Positions 46,775 through 56,885 of a stretch of 64,000 nucleotides of DNA are shown piece by piece; positions within the stretch are counted from its first letter, which is position 1; each line of letters starts with the position of its first letter. A program made the translations under genes and the position numbers. Below the pieces are notes generated by a model. The model had not been told where the DNA came from. It saw only the letters and a program-made list of their open reading frames with translations, and did not search any database. The stretch spans positions 3,224,001 through 3,288,000 of the forward strand of contig NZ_CP059560.1 in NCBI RefSeq assembly GCF_017894385.1, written 5' to 3'. Source of the stretch: Aromatoleum petrolei. Lineage in GTDB: Bacteria; Pseudomonadota; Gammaproteobacteria; Burkholderiales; Rhodocyclaceae.

Positions 46775-47457
46775 CAGGTTCTGCGGTAAAGGTGGTGCAG
46801 CCCAATATAGTCGAGAACGGAATCGGGCAGCAAATAGCGGGCGCTGTGCCCGCCGTGGATGAGCTCGCGGATCAGCGAAGCTGAAATGGCCAGCGGCGTC
46901 ATGTCGAAGGGGATCACCCGCCCGGCAGGGCTGTTGTGCAGGGCGGCGGGGTCCGTATCGATGCGACCGGCGCACGCGGCGTCGAGTTCCGGCGACAGCG
47001 TGCCCGGCCAGCGGCGACCGTGCGGCGCGAAGCCGGGGCGGTTGGCGACCGCGATGTGGGCGAGGTCGAAAAGCTCCTGCCAGCGGTGCCAGCTCGGCAG
47101 GCCGTTGAAGGCATCGGCACCGAGGATCAGCACCAGCGGGCGTTGCGCGCCATGCAGGGCGCGCAGGCGCTCGAGCGTGCGGATCGTGTAGCTCTTGCTG
47201 GGCGCGAATACTTCGCCGTCGTCGACGACGAGTCCCGGATTGCCTGCGCTCGCCAGTCGCACCATCGCCAAGCGGTCGGTAGCCGCGGACTGCGGCACAT
47301 CGCGATGTGGCGGCTGGCCGGCCGGGATGAGGGCGACCCGCGCGAGCCCGAGCGCTTCGCGGGCCTCCTCGGCGAGACGCAGGTGGCCGAAATGGATGGG
47401 ATCGAAGGTGCCGCCCAGCAGCCCCAGCGCGCTCGCGTCAGGCTTCTTCGGGGCCAT
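46774..47457 (-). CDS. nadD: Nicotinate-nucleotide adenylyltransferase
   Basis: 227 residues. GLLGGTFDPIHFGHL is the nucleotidyltransferase HxGH motif; LGADAFNGLPSWHRW and ISASLIRELI complete the site. Makes deamido-NAD. Its start overlaps the upstream membrane gene by 20 bp (47438-47457). Confidence 0.96.
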   Translation of the reverse strand: MAPKKPDASALGLLGGTFDPIHFGHLRLAEEAREALGLARVALIPAGQPPHRDVPQSAATDRLAMVRLASAGNPGLVVDDGEVFAPSKSYTIRTLERLRALHGAQRPLVLILGADAFNGLPSWHRWQELFDLAHIAVANRPGFAPHGRRWPGTLSPELDAACAGRIDTDPAALHNSPAGRVIPFDMTPLAISASLIRELIHGGHSARYLLPDSVLDYIGLHHLYRRT

Positions 47458-48211
47458 TCCCGGGTTCGCCGAAGATGTCGCGTGCGTTGGTGTAGAAACT
47501 GGCGAAGACGATGGGGATCAGCAGCAGCGGTAGCGGCACCGAGAGCAGCGTCGCGAGCGTCGGCGAGATCGTGCCGATGATGCCGAGCACGATGCCCGGC
47601 AGGACCGCGCCGAACAGCGCCAGTGCGATCGAATAGGCGAGGAAGGGGCGCCAGTTGCGCAGGCAGGCGAAGAAACTGAAGAACATTGCCTTCGGTGCGG
47701 GCACCTGCCACCAGCCCGCGAGGAGCGGCGCGAACCAGTAGGCCATCATCACCGGCGTCGACAACGCGATCGCGATCATCAGCGCCATGGTGAAGCCGGT
47801 GCTGGTGGCAATTTCCGGCTCGAGCTTGCCGCCACTGGTCATGAGCCCGAAGAGGGTGCCGCCGTCTGCAATGGCGGTCAGGCCCAGCACGAGCCAGACG
47901 CCGGCGAAGTTGATGCCACCGATGACGATCAGTGCGGGGAGATTCTGCTGGAAGCCTGAGAACAGCACGTCCGGGCCCGCCTTGCGGCCGGTGTCGATGG
48001 CGCGGCAGGTGTTGAGCACGCCCAGCGACAGGACCGGCGTCAGCAGCGACGCGATAATCTGTCCGATGAAGGGCACGACGCTGACGAGGATCAGCAGCAG
48101 CAGGTAGCCGAAGGACGCGAAGGTGAGCAGCGCGGGATTGCGCCGCCACAGCTGCAGGCCTTCGCCGAGCCAGGCAAAGCCGCGCCCGGCCGGAAGTTGT
48201 CGTGCTTGCAT
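47438..48211 (-). CDS. BPSS1780-type membrane protein (paralogue 1)
   Basis: 257 residues from ATG 48211. Five or six membrane helices in a DUF-type fold (GFAWLGEGLQLWRRNPALL then SVVPFIGQIIASLLTPVLSLG) seen in betaproteobacteria. Lies next to a paralogue with the same plan. Function unknown; may be membrane-bound transport or envelope. Confidence 0.82.
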   Translation of the reverse strand: MQARQLPAGRGFAWLGEGLQLWRRNPALLTFASFGYLLLLILVSVVPFIGQIIASLLTPVLSLGVLNTCRAIDTGRKAGPDVLFSGFQQNLPALIVIGGINFAGVWLVLGLTAIADGGTLFGLMTSGGKLEPEIATSTGFTMALMIAIALSTPVMMAYWFAPLLAGWWQVPAPKAMFFSFFACLRNWRPFLAYSIALALFGAVLPGIVLGIIGTISPTLATLLSVPLPLLLIPIVFASFYTNARDIFGEPGNGPEEA

Positions 48212-48215
48212 GCGC

Positions 48216-49046
48216 TTACTCGGCAGGGGTGTCGGTGGGGCCGGGCAGCGCGGGTGTCGGCTGCGGGGCATGGGGAGCGAAGGTGTCCTGCCAGGCCGCA
48301 TACAGTGCGCCGGCCAGCACTGGGACGAGCACCAGGACGCCCAGCGCGAACGGCAGCATGGCGATCCAGGTGAGCAGGTAGAGCACGAAGCCGAGGACGA
48401 TGAAACTGGCGAGATTGGAAACGCAGGCGCGCAGCGAGAGCCTCATCGCGTCGAGCGGTGACACGTTCTGCAGCACCACCAGCGGTGGGGCGAACCAAAG
48501 CGCCATCAGCAGCAGGATCAGCAGGACGGGCCATAGCGCCGCCGAGAGCAGGGCGACGCCGCTGGCCAGCCCGATGCTGCCGAGCAGGCCCACCAGCATG
48601 CCGGTTACCGCGGCGCTGCTGCCGACCAGAACCGCGACCAGCGCGGCGGCGAGTCCGCCGAGCACGTAGAAGAAGCCGACCATCAGCAGGTTGCCTGAAT
48701 GGCGGCGCGCGCCTTCGAACAGGTGGGCGACGCGCAGCGGTTCGCCTTGGTGCTGTGCATGCACGCCGGTGACCATGCCGGCGACGAGCATCGGGAACAC
48801 GAGCTGCAGGACCAGCGGGGCGAGCAGCGGGCCGAAGGTGGGGATGAAGCCCACTGCGGCAGCAAGCGCGAACAGCACCGCGATCAGCGCCAGGGTCAGG
48901 ATCACCCAGGTGCCGGGATTGACGATGAAGGTCTTCCAGCCCGCGGCGATCCATCGCAGCGTGTCCGCTGGCGTGACGTGCCCGGGCGGGGGGAGGGGGT
49001 GCCGGCGGTGAGACGCGCCGTGATCGGTCGTGTGCGGATCGTTCAT
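48216..49046 (-). CDS. BPSS1780-type membrane protein (paralogue 2)
   Basis: 276 residues. Polar N-terminal 25, then WIAAGWKTFIVNPGTWV (matches the start of the next protein's membrane part) and several helices, ending in a Pro-rich tail. Only 4 bp from the paralogue and 3 bp from thrB, so one operon. Function unknown. Confidence 0.82.
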   Translation of the reverse strand: MNDPHTTDHGASHRRHPLPPPGHVTPADTLRWIAAGWKTFIVNPGTWVILTLALIAVLFALAAAVGFIPTFGPLLAPLVLQLVFPMLVAGMVTGVHAQHQGEPLRVAHLFEGARRHSGNLLMVGFFYVLGGLAAALVAVLVGSSAAVTGMLVGLLGSIGLASGVALLSAALWPVLLILLLMALWFAPPLVVLQNVSPLDAMRLSLRACVSNLASFIVLGFVLYLLTWIAMLPFALGVLVLVPVLAGALYAAWQDTFAPHAPQPTPALPGPTDTPAE

Positions 49047-49049
49047 CGT

Positions 49050-49991
49050 TCAGAGCGGCAGCGGTGGCGTTCCAGCGATGCGCAGGCGCAGTATGTCGCG
49101 GTATTCGGCGGGCGGCTTTACCAGCACCATCTCGCCCGGTTTGGGCAGGTGGTAATCCTCGGCGCGCGACAGCCAGAAGCGCAGCGCCGCGGCGCGCAAC
49201 ATGGCGGGCCAGTTCGCGCGTTCGGCGTCCGTGAAGGGGCGCTCGGCGTGGTAGGCGGAGAGCAGCGCGGCGGTGCGTTGCGCATCGAGTTCGCCGTCCT
49301 CGGTCGTGCACCAGTCGTTCACGGTCACCGCGACGTCGAAGAGCAGCGCGTCGTGGCCGGCGAAGTAGAAGTCGATCACGCCGCCGATGAAGTCGCCATC
49401 CCACAGCACGTTGTCGCGGAAGAGGTCGGCGTGGATCACGCCGCGCGGCAGGTGGCCGTAGTTCGCCGCGGCCTGGAAGGCGAGTTCCGCATCCAGCAGG
49501 GCCTGCTCGTCTTCCGGCAGGAAGGGGCGCACGCGTGCGGCGGCGGCCGTGCGCCATGCCGCGCCGCGCGGGTTTTCCTGGCGTCTCCCGTACGACAGGC
49601 CGGCCAGATGCAGGCCCGCGAGCATTGCGCCGACGCGCTCGCAGTGGCGTTCGCCGGGGGCCATCTCGGACTTGCCCGACAGGCGCATGACCAGCGCCGC
49701 GGGGCGCTCGGACAGCGTGCCGAGGTATTCGTTGTCGCGGTCGGCGATGGGGGCCGGCACCGGCAGCCCGTGACGTGCAAGGTGGGCCATGAGGTGCAGG
49801 AAATAGGGCAGTTCGGCGCGCGGGATGGCCTCGAACAGCGTCAGCACGTAGCGGCCGAGGGTGGTGGTGACGAAGAAGTTGCTGTTCTGCACTCCGGCCG
49901 AGATGCCCTGCAGCTCGACGAGGCGGCCGATGGCATAGTGGCCGAGCCAGCGCGACAGCGTCTCGGGGGCGACTGCGGTGAAAACGGACAT
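49050..49991 (-). CDS. thrB: Homoserine kinase, APH-fold type
   Basis: 313 residues. SVFTAVAPETLSRWLGHY at the start, catalytic GVIHADLFRDNVLWDG and IDFYFAGHDALLFD near 185-210, as in the aminoglycoside-phosphotransferase-like ThrB of beta- and gammaproteobacteria. Phosphorylates homoserine for threonine. Fits beside DUF2782 and polA, a known order in this group. Confidence 0.93.
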   Translation of the reverse strand: MSVFTAVAPETLSRWLGHYAIGRLVELQGISAGVQNSNFFVTTTLGRYVLTLFEAIPRAELPYFLHLMAHLARHGLPVPAPIADRDNEYLGTLSERPAALVMRLSGKSEMAPGERHCERVGAMLAGLHLAGLSYGRRQENPRGAAWRTAAAARVRPFLPEDEQALLDAELAFQAAANYGHLPRGVIHADLFRDNVLWDGDFIGGVIDFYFAGHDALLFDVAVTVNDWCTTEDGELDAQRTAALLSAYHAERPFTDAERANWPAMLRAAALRFWLSRAEDYHLPKPGEMVLVKPPAEYRDILRLRIAGTPPLPL

Positions 49992-50037
49992 GGCAGGTTG
50001 AAAAGGGTGGGTCAGTGGCCCGCGGGCCGGGATTGCA

Positions 50038-50358
50038 TTACCAGGACTTGATCACCCACATCGGGACGGCGAGCGTCGGCAGCACATCCTGCCGCGTCAT
50101 CACGCCGTTTCCTTCGTTGTCGATCAGGTAGTAGGGCACGCCGTGCGGCGGCGTGACCTTGATCATGTAGAGCTTGCCGCGGATGCGGTACTCCTGCACG
50201 GTGTCCTCGCCGCGCTGGACGATGCGGACTTCGGGATCCAGCGACGGATCGCTCGCCGGCATCGGCGGCGGTTCGGGGATCGGTTCGAGTTTGGGAGTCT
50301 GCTGGGCCGCAACCGGGGTTGCGAGGGCCATCAGCAGCACGATCAGGTTGCGGCGCAT
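50038..50358 (-). CDS. DUF2782-domain periplasmic protein
   Basis: 106 residues from ATG 50358. Signal peptide (MRRNLIVLLMALATPVAAQ), a Pro-rich linker (PKLEPIPEPPPMP), then RGEDTVQEYRIRGKLYMIKV and PYYLIDNEGNG of DUF2782. Small periplasmic protein always near thrB/polA in these bacteria. Role unknown. Confidence 0.88.
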   Translation of the reverse strand: MRRNLIVLLMALATPVAAQQTPKLEPIPEPPPMPASDPSLDPEVRIVQRGEDTVQEYRIRGKLYMIKVTPPHGVPYYLIDNEGNGVMTRQDVLPTLAVPMWVIKSW

Positions 50359-50474
50359 GGTGCTCTCCTTGGATGGCGCGGATTCTAGCAGGGACCCGCG
50401 TTGTGCGTCCGTCATCGGGGGCTATTCACCCGTACGTCGCCGGTCCGGCGTTGCATGCAGGGGAATAACGATCC

Positions 50475-51200
50475 CTACAGGTTGAGCAGCAGTTCGTGTT
50501 CCTCGGGCAGCGGCAGGAAGCCGCGGTGTTCGTAGTGCTTGAAGATCGCCTCGACGACTTCCTCGGGCGTGTCGATCACCTGGATGAGGTCGAGGTCCTC
50601 GGGGTTGATCATGCGTTCGGCAACGAGGCGCTCGCGGAACCAGTCGATCATGCCTTTCCAGAACGGGCCGTGCACCAGGATGATCGGGATCTTGCGGCTC
50701 TTGCCGGTCTGAATCAGTGTCAGGGCCTCCATCAGCTCGTCCAGCGTGCCAAAGCCGCCCGGCATCACGACGTAGGCCGAGGCGAAGCGCACGAACATGA
50801 ACTTGCGCGCGAAGAAGTGCTGGAAGGTCTGCGAGATGTCCTGGTAGGGGTTGGAGCTCTGCTCCATTGGCAGCTGGATGTTGAGGCCGATCGAGGGGCT
50901 CTTGCCGAAATAGGCGCCCTTGTTGGCCGCTTCCATGATGCCGGGGCCGCCGCCGGAGATCACTGCGAAGCCGGCGTCCGACAACAGGCGGCTGATCTTC
51001 TCGGCGAGGATGTAGTACATGTGGTCAGGCGGAATGCGTGCGCTGCCGAAGATCGACACCGCCGGGCGGATCGCGTTGAGGCGTTCGGTCGCCTCGACGA
51101 ACTCTGCCATAATTCCGAAGATCCGCCACGACTCGCGGGCGTTGAAGCGCGGTGCCATGCTGCTGGGAGCGCTTGGCGGGATTTTTTCTTTCGCGGTCAT
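50475..51200 (-). CDS. LOG-family protein, TIGR00730 type
   Basis: 241 residues. GGGPGIMEAANKGA and MPGGFGTLDELMEALTL (PGGxGTxxE) are the nucleotide-monophosphate phosphoribohydrolase signature. Members split AMP or other NMPs, and the plant relatives make cytokinins. N-terminal extension of about 45 residues. Divergent from polA across a short gap. Confidence 0.92.
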   Translation of the reverse strand: MTAKEKIPPSAPSSMAPRFNARESWRIFGIMAEFVEATERLNAIRPAVSIFGSARIPPDHMYYILAEKISRLLSDAGFAVISGGGPGIMEAANKGAYFGKSPSIGLNIQLPMEQSSNPYQDISQTFQHFFARKFMFVRFASAYVVMPGGFGTLDELMEALTLIQTGKSRKIPIILVHGPFWKGMIDWFRERLVAERMINPEDLDLIQVIDTPEEVVEAIFKHYEHRGFLPLPEEHELLLNL

Positions 51201-51289
51201 GTTGTTCTCGTCTTGTCGTCCTGCCGGTCCGTGTGCCGGCTTCGTCTGATTCCGGGTTGTGCCCGGATCCCCGCAAGGAAATTTGTCCG

Positions 51290-54016
51290 ATGCCCGTCCT
51301 GTTGCTCGTCGATGGTTCCAGCTATCTGTATCGCGCCTTCCACGCGCTGCCGGATCTGCGCAATTCGAAGGGCGAGCCGACGGGGGCGATTCGGGGTGTG
51401 TTGTCGATGCTACGTCGGCTCGAAAGCGACTACAAGGCCGAATTCCGCGCCTGTGTGTTCGACGCCAAGGGAAAGACCTTCCGCGACGACTGGTATCCCG
51501 AATACAAGTCGCACCGCCCGCCCATGCCGGATGACCTGCGCGCGCAGATCGAGCCGCTGCACGAGGCCGTCCAGGCCGAAGGCTGGCCGCTGCTGGCGGT
51601 CGAGGGCGTCGAGGCCGACGACGTGATCGGCACGCTGACGCGCCTGGCGCTGGAGCGCGGCTGGGAGGTGGTGATCTCCACCGGCGACAAGGATCTGACC
51701 CAGCTCGTGCGTCCCGGCGTGAAGTGGGTGAACACGATGAGCGAGGAAGTGCTCGACGAGGCGGGGGTTGCGGCGAAGTTCGGCGTGCCGCCCGAGCGCA
51801 TCGTCGATTACCTCGCGCTGGTCGGCGATACCGTCGACAACGTGCCAGGCGTGGAGAAGTGCGGCCCGAAGACCGCGGTGAAATGGCTCACCGAATACGG
51901 CACGCTCGACAATCTCGTCGCGAACGCCGACAAGGTCGGCGGCAAGGTGGGCGAGAACCTGAGGAAGCACCTCGATTTCCTGCCGCTGGGAAAGAAGCTC
52001 GTCACCGTCGTGACCGATGTCGCGCTGACGGTCGGGCTCGATGATCTGCCGGCGCGCGACGACGACAAGGCGGCGCTGCGCGCGCTCTACGAGCGGTTCG
52101 AGTTCCGTGGCTGGCTGAGGGATCTGGATGGGGAGGGTGCGGCGGCCGCGCCTGCCGCGGCGGGCGAAGCGGTCGTGAGCGACGATCCCCCTGCGGCGCC
52201 GGGGGCGCATCGCGGCGGGTATGCGACGATCCTCGATTGGTCGACTTTCGACGCGTGGGCGGCAAAGCTCGACGGCGCCGCGCTCGTCGCCTTCGATACC
52301 GAGACGACCAGTCTGGATCCGATGGCCGCGCGGCTCGTCGGCATGTCCTTCGCGATCGTCGCCGGCGAGGCGGCCTACCTGCCGCTCGCGCACCGCGGGC
52401 CCGACGTGCCCAATCAGCTGCCGCTCGCCGAGGTGCTGGCGCGCCTGAAGCCCTGGTTCGAATCGGCTGCGCATGCCAAGCTCGGGCAGAACCTCAAGTA
52501 CGACGCGCATGTCCTGGCCAATCACGGCATCCGCCTCGCCGGCATCGCGCACGACACGCTGCTCCAGTCCTACGTGCTGGAGAGCGACAAGTCACATGAC
52601 ATGGATTCGCTGGCGAAGCGCCATCTCGGCCTGACGACGATCCCCTATACCGACGTGTGCGGCAAGGGCGCCAAGCAGATCGGTTTCGACGAGGTCGCCA
52701 TCGACCGCGCCACCGAATACGCCGCCGAGGACGCCGACATCACGCTGCGCCTGCACCGCAAGCTGTGGCCGCAACTCGAAGCGGTGCCGGCGCTGGCGGC
52801 GCTGTATCGCGACATCGAGCTGCCGGCGATGCAGGTGCTGCTCGATATGGAACGCACCGGCGTGCTGATCGACGCCTTCCTGCTCGCGCAGCAGAGCGAG
52901 GAGCTGGGGCGCCGCCTGATGGAGCTGGAGCGCGAGGCGCACAACCTGGCCGGCCAGCCCTTCAACCTCGCGTCACCGAAGCAGCTGGGTGAGATCCTGT
53001 TCGGCAAGCTCGGCCTGCCTGTCGTGAAGAAGACCGCCACCGGCCAGCCCTCGACCGACGAGGAGGTGCTGCAGCAGCTCGCCGACGACTATCCGCTGCC
53101 CAAGCTGCTGCTCGAACATCGTGGTTTCGCGAAACTGAAGAGCACCTACGCGGACAAGCTGCCGCGCATGGTCAACCCGAAGACCGGGCGCGTGCATACG
53201 AGCTTCTCGCAGGCGGTCGCGGTCACGGGCCGGCTCGCGAGTTCGGATCCCAATCTGCAGAACATCCCGATCCGCACCGCCGAGGGACGGCGCATCCGCG
53301 CGGCCTTCATCGCGCCGCGCGATCATCTGATCGTGTCCGCGGACTATTCGCAGATCGAGTTGCGCATCATGGCGCACCTGTCGGGCGACGCGCGCCTGCT
53401 GGAAGCCTTCGCGCAGGGCGAGGATGTGCACCGCGCGACCGCCGCCGAGGTCTTCGGTGTGACGCCGGCGGAAGTCACGAGCGAGCAGCGCCGCTACGCC
53501 AAGGTGATCAACTTCGGACTCATCTACGGCATGAGCGCGCACGGCCTGGCGAAGAACCTGGGCATCGACCGCGCCGCCGCGCAGGGCTGGATCGACCGCT
53601 ACTTCGCGCGCTATCCCGGGGTCGCTGCCTACATGGACCGCGTGAAGGCCGAGGCGAAGGAGCGCGGCTACGTCGAGACGGTGTTCGGTCGCCGCCTCTA
53701 CCTGCCCGAGATCCGCGCCCAGCAGGTGGGTCGCCGTCAGGCCGCCGAACGCGCGGCGATCAATGCGCCGATGCAGGGCACGGCGGCGGACCTGATCAAG
53801 AAGGCGATGATCGCCGTGCACGCATGGCTGCCCGCTGCGGGACTGAAATCACGCCTGATCCTGCAGGTGCATGACGAACTGGTGCTGGAGGTGCCGCGCG
53901 ACGAGCTGGAGCGCGTGCGCGCGGAACTGCCGGCGCAGATGTGCGGCGTCGCCGATCTGGCGGTGCCGCTGCTGGTCGAGGTCGGCGTCGGCGACAACTG
54001 GGACGAGGCGCACTGA
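51290..54016 (+). CDS. polA: DNA polymerase I
   Basis: 908 residues from ATG 51290, with AAGGAA upstream. 5'-nuclease (1-290) starts with LLLVDGSSYLYRAFHALP; 3'-5' exonuclease has the proofreading acids (FDTETTSLDP near 335), so proofreading is intact; the polymerase has motif A (SADYSQIELRIMAHLSGD), the KVINFGLIYGM helix and motif C VHDELVLEV. Fills gaps and removes RNA primers. The longer frame back to 51152 is not coding. Confidence 0.98.
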   Translation: MPVLLLVDGSSYLYRAFHALPDLRNSKGEPTGAIRGVLSMLRRLESDYKAEFRACVFDAKGKTFRDDWYPEYKSHRPPMPDDLRAQIEPLHEAVQAEGWPLLAVEGVEADDVIGTLTRLALERGWEVVISTGDKDLTQLVRPGVKWVNTMSEEVLDEAGVAAKFGVPPERIVDYLALVGDTVDNVPGVEKCGPKTAVKWLTEYGTLDNLVANADKVGGKVGENLRKHLDFLPLGKKLVTVVTDVALTVGLDDLPARDDDKAALRALYERFEFRGWLRDLDGEGAAAAPAAAGEAVVSDDPPAAPGAHRGGYATILDWSTFDAWAAKLDGAALVAFDTETTSLDPMAARLVGMSFAIVAGEAAYLPLAHRGPDVPNQLPLAEVLARLKPWFESAAHAKLGQNLKYDAHVLANHGIRLAGIAHDTLLQSYVLESDKSHDMDSLAKRHLGLTTIPYTDVCGKGAKQIGFDEVAIDRATEYAAEDADITLRLHRKLWPQLEAVPALAALYRDIELPAMQVLLDMERTGVLIDAFLLAQQSEELGRRLMELEREAHNLAGQPFNLASPKQLGEILFGKLGLPVVKKTATGQPSTDEEVLQQLADDYPLPKLLLEHRGFAKLKSTYADKLPRMVNPKTGRVHTSFSQAVAVTGRLASSDPNLQNIPIRTAEGRRIRAAFIAPRDHLIVSADYSQIELRIMAHLSGDARLLEAFAQGEDVHRATAAEVFGVTPAEVTSEQRRYAKVINFGLIYGMSAHGLAKNLGIDRAAAQGWIDRYFARYPGVAAYMDRVKAEAKERGYVETVFGRRLYLPEIRAQQVGRRQAAERAAINAPMQGTAADLIKKAMIAVHAWLPAAGLKSRLILQVHDELVLEVPRDELERVRAELPAQMCGVADLAVPLLVEVGVGDNWDEAH

Positions 54017-54102
54017 GGGGCATTCTCAACCCCTCGTCGGCAGCGAGAAACGCCAGGGCGGAGGGAGGGCTGCAGCGCCCGCCCGGCGTTCGCCGAGGTT
54101 GA

Positions 54103-54876
54103 TCAGCGGTGATTGACCCAGAAATCCGCGTTGCGGATCGCCAGCTCTTCCAGGCGGAACTCCGGATCCTTGCCTTCCTTCTTCTGCTGCTCGTAGTCGC
54201 GCAACGCGATGAGCGCCGGCTTCGGCAGGATTAGGATGGCGATGATGTTGGGCCACGCCAGGATGCCCACGCCGATGTCGCCGAGATCCCATGCTGCGCC
54301 GGCGCTGCGTACCGAGTCGTAGGTCACTGCCGCCATCATCACGATGCGAAGCACGAACACCAGTCACGGGCGATGCACTTTGCGCTTGATGCAGGCGAGA
54401 TTGGTCTCGACGATGCAGTAGTACGCGACCATGGTCGTGACGGCGAAGAACATCAGCGCCAGCGCGAGGAAGCTCGCGGACACCGGGCATCACCGACTCG
54501 ACCGCGTCCTGCGTGTATGCGTGCCCCATCTCGATGGATCTGGGCAAGCGTCGATTCGATGTAGGCGGTCGATGCACCCAGGAAGGCAGTCATCCACATC
54601 CAGAACACCGCACCGGGACCGCCGAAGGTGATCGCGGTCGCCACACCGGCGATGCTGCCGGTGCCCACGCGGCACGACAGCGCCATTGCCAGCGCCCGGA
54701 GCGACGACACGCCGGCGTCCGCACTCTTGCGCTGGAACATCAGGCGGATCATCGCGTTGAAGCCGCGGACCTGCATGAAACGGGTGCGGATCGAGAAATG
54801 CCGGCCGACGCCGTGGCACATACACGTGCGCCGGGCTCCAGACGTAGCCGTCGATGGCTGAAAGGAGTGCATCCAT
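54103..54876 (-). pseudogene. Decayed alanine:cation symporter (AGCS family)
   Basis: Pieces of AGCS sequence in three frames: MDALLSAIDGYVWSP at 54876, then MQVRGFNAMIRLMFQR and GTGSIAGVATAITFGGPGAV with FLGASTAYIESTLAQI, then after frameshifts VLRIVMMAAVTYDSVRSAG and the C-terminal KPALIALRDYEQQKKEGKDP. The middle third is missing; a normal gene needs about 1.4 kb. Not functional. It lies between polA and the surface-glycan locus. Confidence 0.83.
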
Positions 54877-55139
54877 TGAGTCGTCTTCTTGTGGGATGCG
54901 ATCTTCCGGTTCCTTGACGGCGCTCTGCCGTTCCCCAGGGTGTGGAGGGGGTGTGCGTCGGCGTCGGTAAGTCGCGGCAGATGGAAATCGCGAGGCGCGA
55001 TGATAAGGAATGTGTTACACGTCCGGACGATAGTCCTGTGAGTGCCCCCTGTGGGAGGGTATACTTCAAAGATTTTTCGCGATGAATGCGCCGACGTATC
55101 TTCAGGTGTCAGCGCGACGACTATATTGAGGCTTCACCC

Positions 55140-56885
55140 TTGGCTCTGACCATTCTCGGCCTGTCCGGCGCCCTGACGCACGACCCCTCCGCCGCCCTGT
55201 ATGTCGGCGGCAAGCTCGTCGCTGCGGCGGAAGAAGAGCGCTTCGTTCGCGACAAGCACGCCAAGAACCGCATGCCCTACGAGGCGGCAAAATTCTGTCT
55301 CGACTTTGCCGGCATCAAGCCGAAGGACGTCAATGCGGTCGCGATCCCGTTCGCGCCGATCAGCATCATGGAGCCGGCGCGCTGGCACTACGCGAAGCGC
55401 TACTGGTACGCTCCGGACCGCGGCCTTGATGCGATCCTGACCGGCAATCGGCGCTTCCATCGCTACAAGAAACGCATCGAATGGTGCCTCGCGCAGCTCG
55501 GCTTCGACGTCAGAAAGACCGAGATCGTGCCGGTCGAGCACCACCTCGCGCACGCGTCGAGTGCTTACCATTGCTCCGGCTTCACCGAGAAGACCGCGAT
55601 CCTCGGCATCGACGGCAAGGGCGAGTACGCGACGACCTTCTTCGGTTACGGCGAGAACGGCAGGATCCACAAGATCAAGGAGTTCTACGATCCCGATTCG
55701 CTCGGCGGCCTGTATGGCGCGATCACCGAGTACCTCGGCTTCGAGATGCTCGACGGTGAATACAAGGTCATGGGCATGGCGCCCTATGGCGACCCGGACA
55801 AGTACGACTTCTCGCGCCTGGCGAAATTCGAGAACGGCGAACTCGTCGTCGATACCGACTACGCCAACGTGATCGGCTTCCGCCGCTACAAGGAAAACGG
55901 CAAGGGCTACTACTTTTCACCCAAGCTGATCGACTGGCTGGGGCCCAAGCGCGCCGGCGACATCGCCGACGAGCCCTACATCCACTACGCCGCGAGCATG
56001 CAGAAGCTGTTCGAGGACTTGTCGCTCAAGATGATCGACCACTACCTCGGCGACATCCTGCGCGACACCGGGCGCTTGGCGTTCGCGGGCGGCGGCGCGC
56101 TCAACGTCAAGCTCAACCAGAAGATCATCGCGCGCCCCGACTTGCGCGAGCTCTTCGTGCAGCCGGCCTCGGGCGACTCCGGCACGGCGGTCGGTGCGGC
56201 AGCCTACGTCTCGGTCGCGCGCGGCGTGCCGGTGGAGAAGATGGAGCACGTCTATCTCGGGCCGTGCTATACGAACGAGGACGTCATCGCCGCCTGCGCG
56301 AAGCATCCGGCGCAGCCGGCTTGGCAGAAGATCGACGACATGCCCGCACGCATCGCGCAGATCCTCGCCGACGGCAACCCCGTGGCGTGGTTCCAGGGGC
56401 GCATGGAGTTCGGCCCGCGCGCGCTCGGCGGACGTTCCATTCTCGGCTGCCCGAGCGCGGCAGGCGTGGCCGACCGCATCAACGAGCAGATCAAGTTCCG
56501 CGAGCGCTGGCGCCCCTTCTGCCCCAGCATGCTCGACACCGTCGGTCCGCAGATGCTGCAGACCGACCACCCCGCGCCCTTCATGACCTTCACCTTCGAG
56601 GTCGCGGAGGAGTGGAAGGCGCGCGTGCCCGAGGTCGTGCATGAGGACGGCACCTCGCGCGCCCAGGTTCTCAAGCGCGAGTACAACCCGCGCTACTACG
56701 AGCTGATGTTGGAGCTCGAGAAGCTCACGGGTAACGGCGTCGTGCTCAACACCTCGCTCAACCGCCGCGGCGAACCGATGATCTGCTCGCCGACCGATGC
56801 ACTCAACATGTTCTTCGGTTCCGACCTGCAGTACCTCATCATGGAGGACGTGCTGGTCGTGAAGAACGGTGCAGCCCTTGGCTGA
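55140..56885 (+). CDS. Carbamoyltransferase (NodU/CmcH family)
   Basis: About 581 residues. N-terminal ILGLSGALTHDPSAALYVGG begins the ASKHA-like Kae1 domain, VEHHLAHASSAYHCSG carries the His pair, AFAGGGALNVKLN and WFQGRMEFGPRALGGRSIL follow, then a C-terminal YrdC-like adenylation region. It transfers a carbamoyl group onto a sugar. TTG 55140 is chosen since TTGAGG lies 8 bases upstream; ATG 55086 is in frame but has no good site. First gene of the surface-glycan locus. Confidence 0.9.
   Translation: MALTILGLSGALTHDPSAALYVGGKLVAAAEEERFVRDKHAKNRMPYEAAKFCLDFAGIKPKDVNAVAIPFAPISIMEPARWHYAKRYWYAPDRGLDAILTGNRRFHRYKKRIEWCLAQLGFDVRKTEIVPVEHHLAHASSAYHCSGFTEKTAILGIDGKGEYATTFFGYGENGRIHKIKEFYDPDSLGGLYGAITEYLGFEMLDGEYKVMGMAPYGDPDKYDFSRLAKFENGELVVDTDYANVIGFRRYKENGKGYYFSPKLIDWLGPKRAGDIADEPYIHYAASMQKLFEDLSLKMIDHYLGDILRDTGRLAFAGGGALNVKLNQKIIARPDLRELFVQPASGDSGTAVGAAAYVSVARGVPVEKMEHVYLGPCYTNEDVIAACAKHPAQPAWQKIDDMPARIAQILADGNPVAWFQGRMEFGPRALGGRSILGCPSAAGVADRINEQIKFRERWRPFCPSMLDTVGPQMLQTDHPAPFMTFTFEVAEEWKARVPEVVHEDGTSRAQVLKREYNPRYYELMLELEKLTGNGVVLNTSLNRRGEPMICSPTDALNMFFGSDLQYLIMEDVLVVKNGAALG

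Noticed and set aside
48091..49557. 488-codon minus-strand frame
   Set aside because: Overlaps thrB and the two membrane genes in another frame; Arg/Pro-rich shadow.
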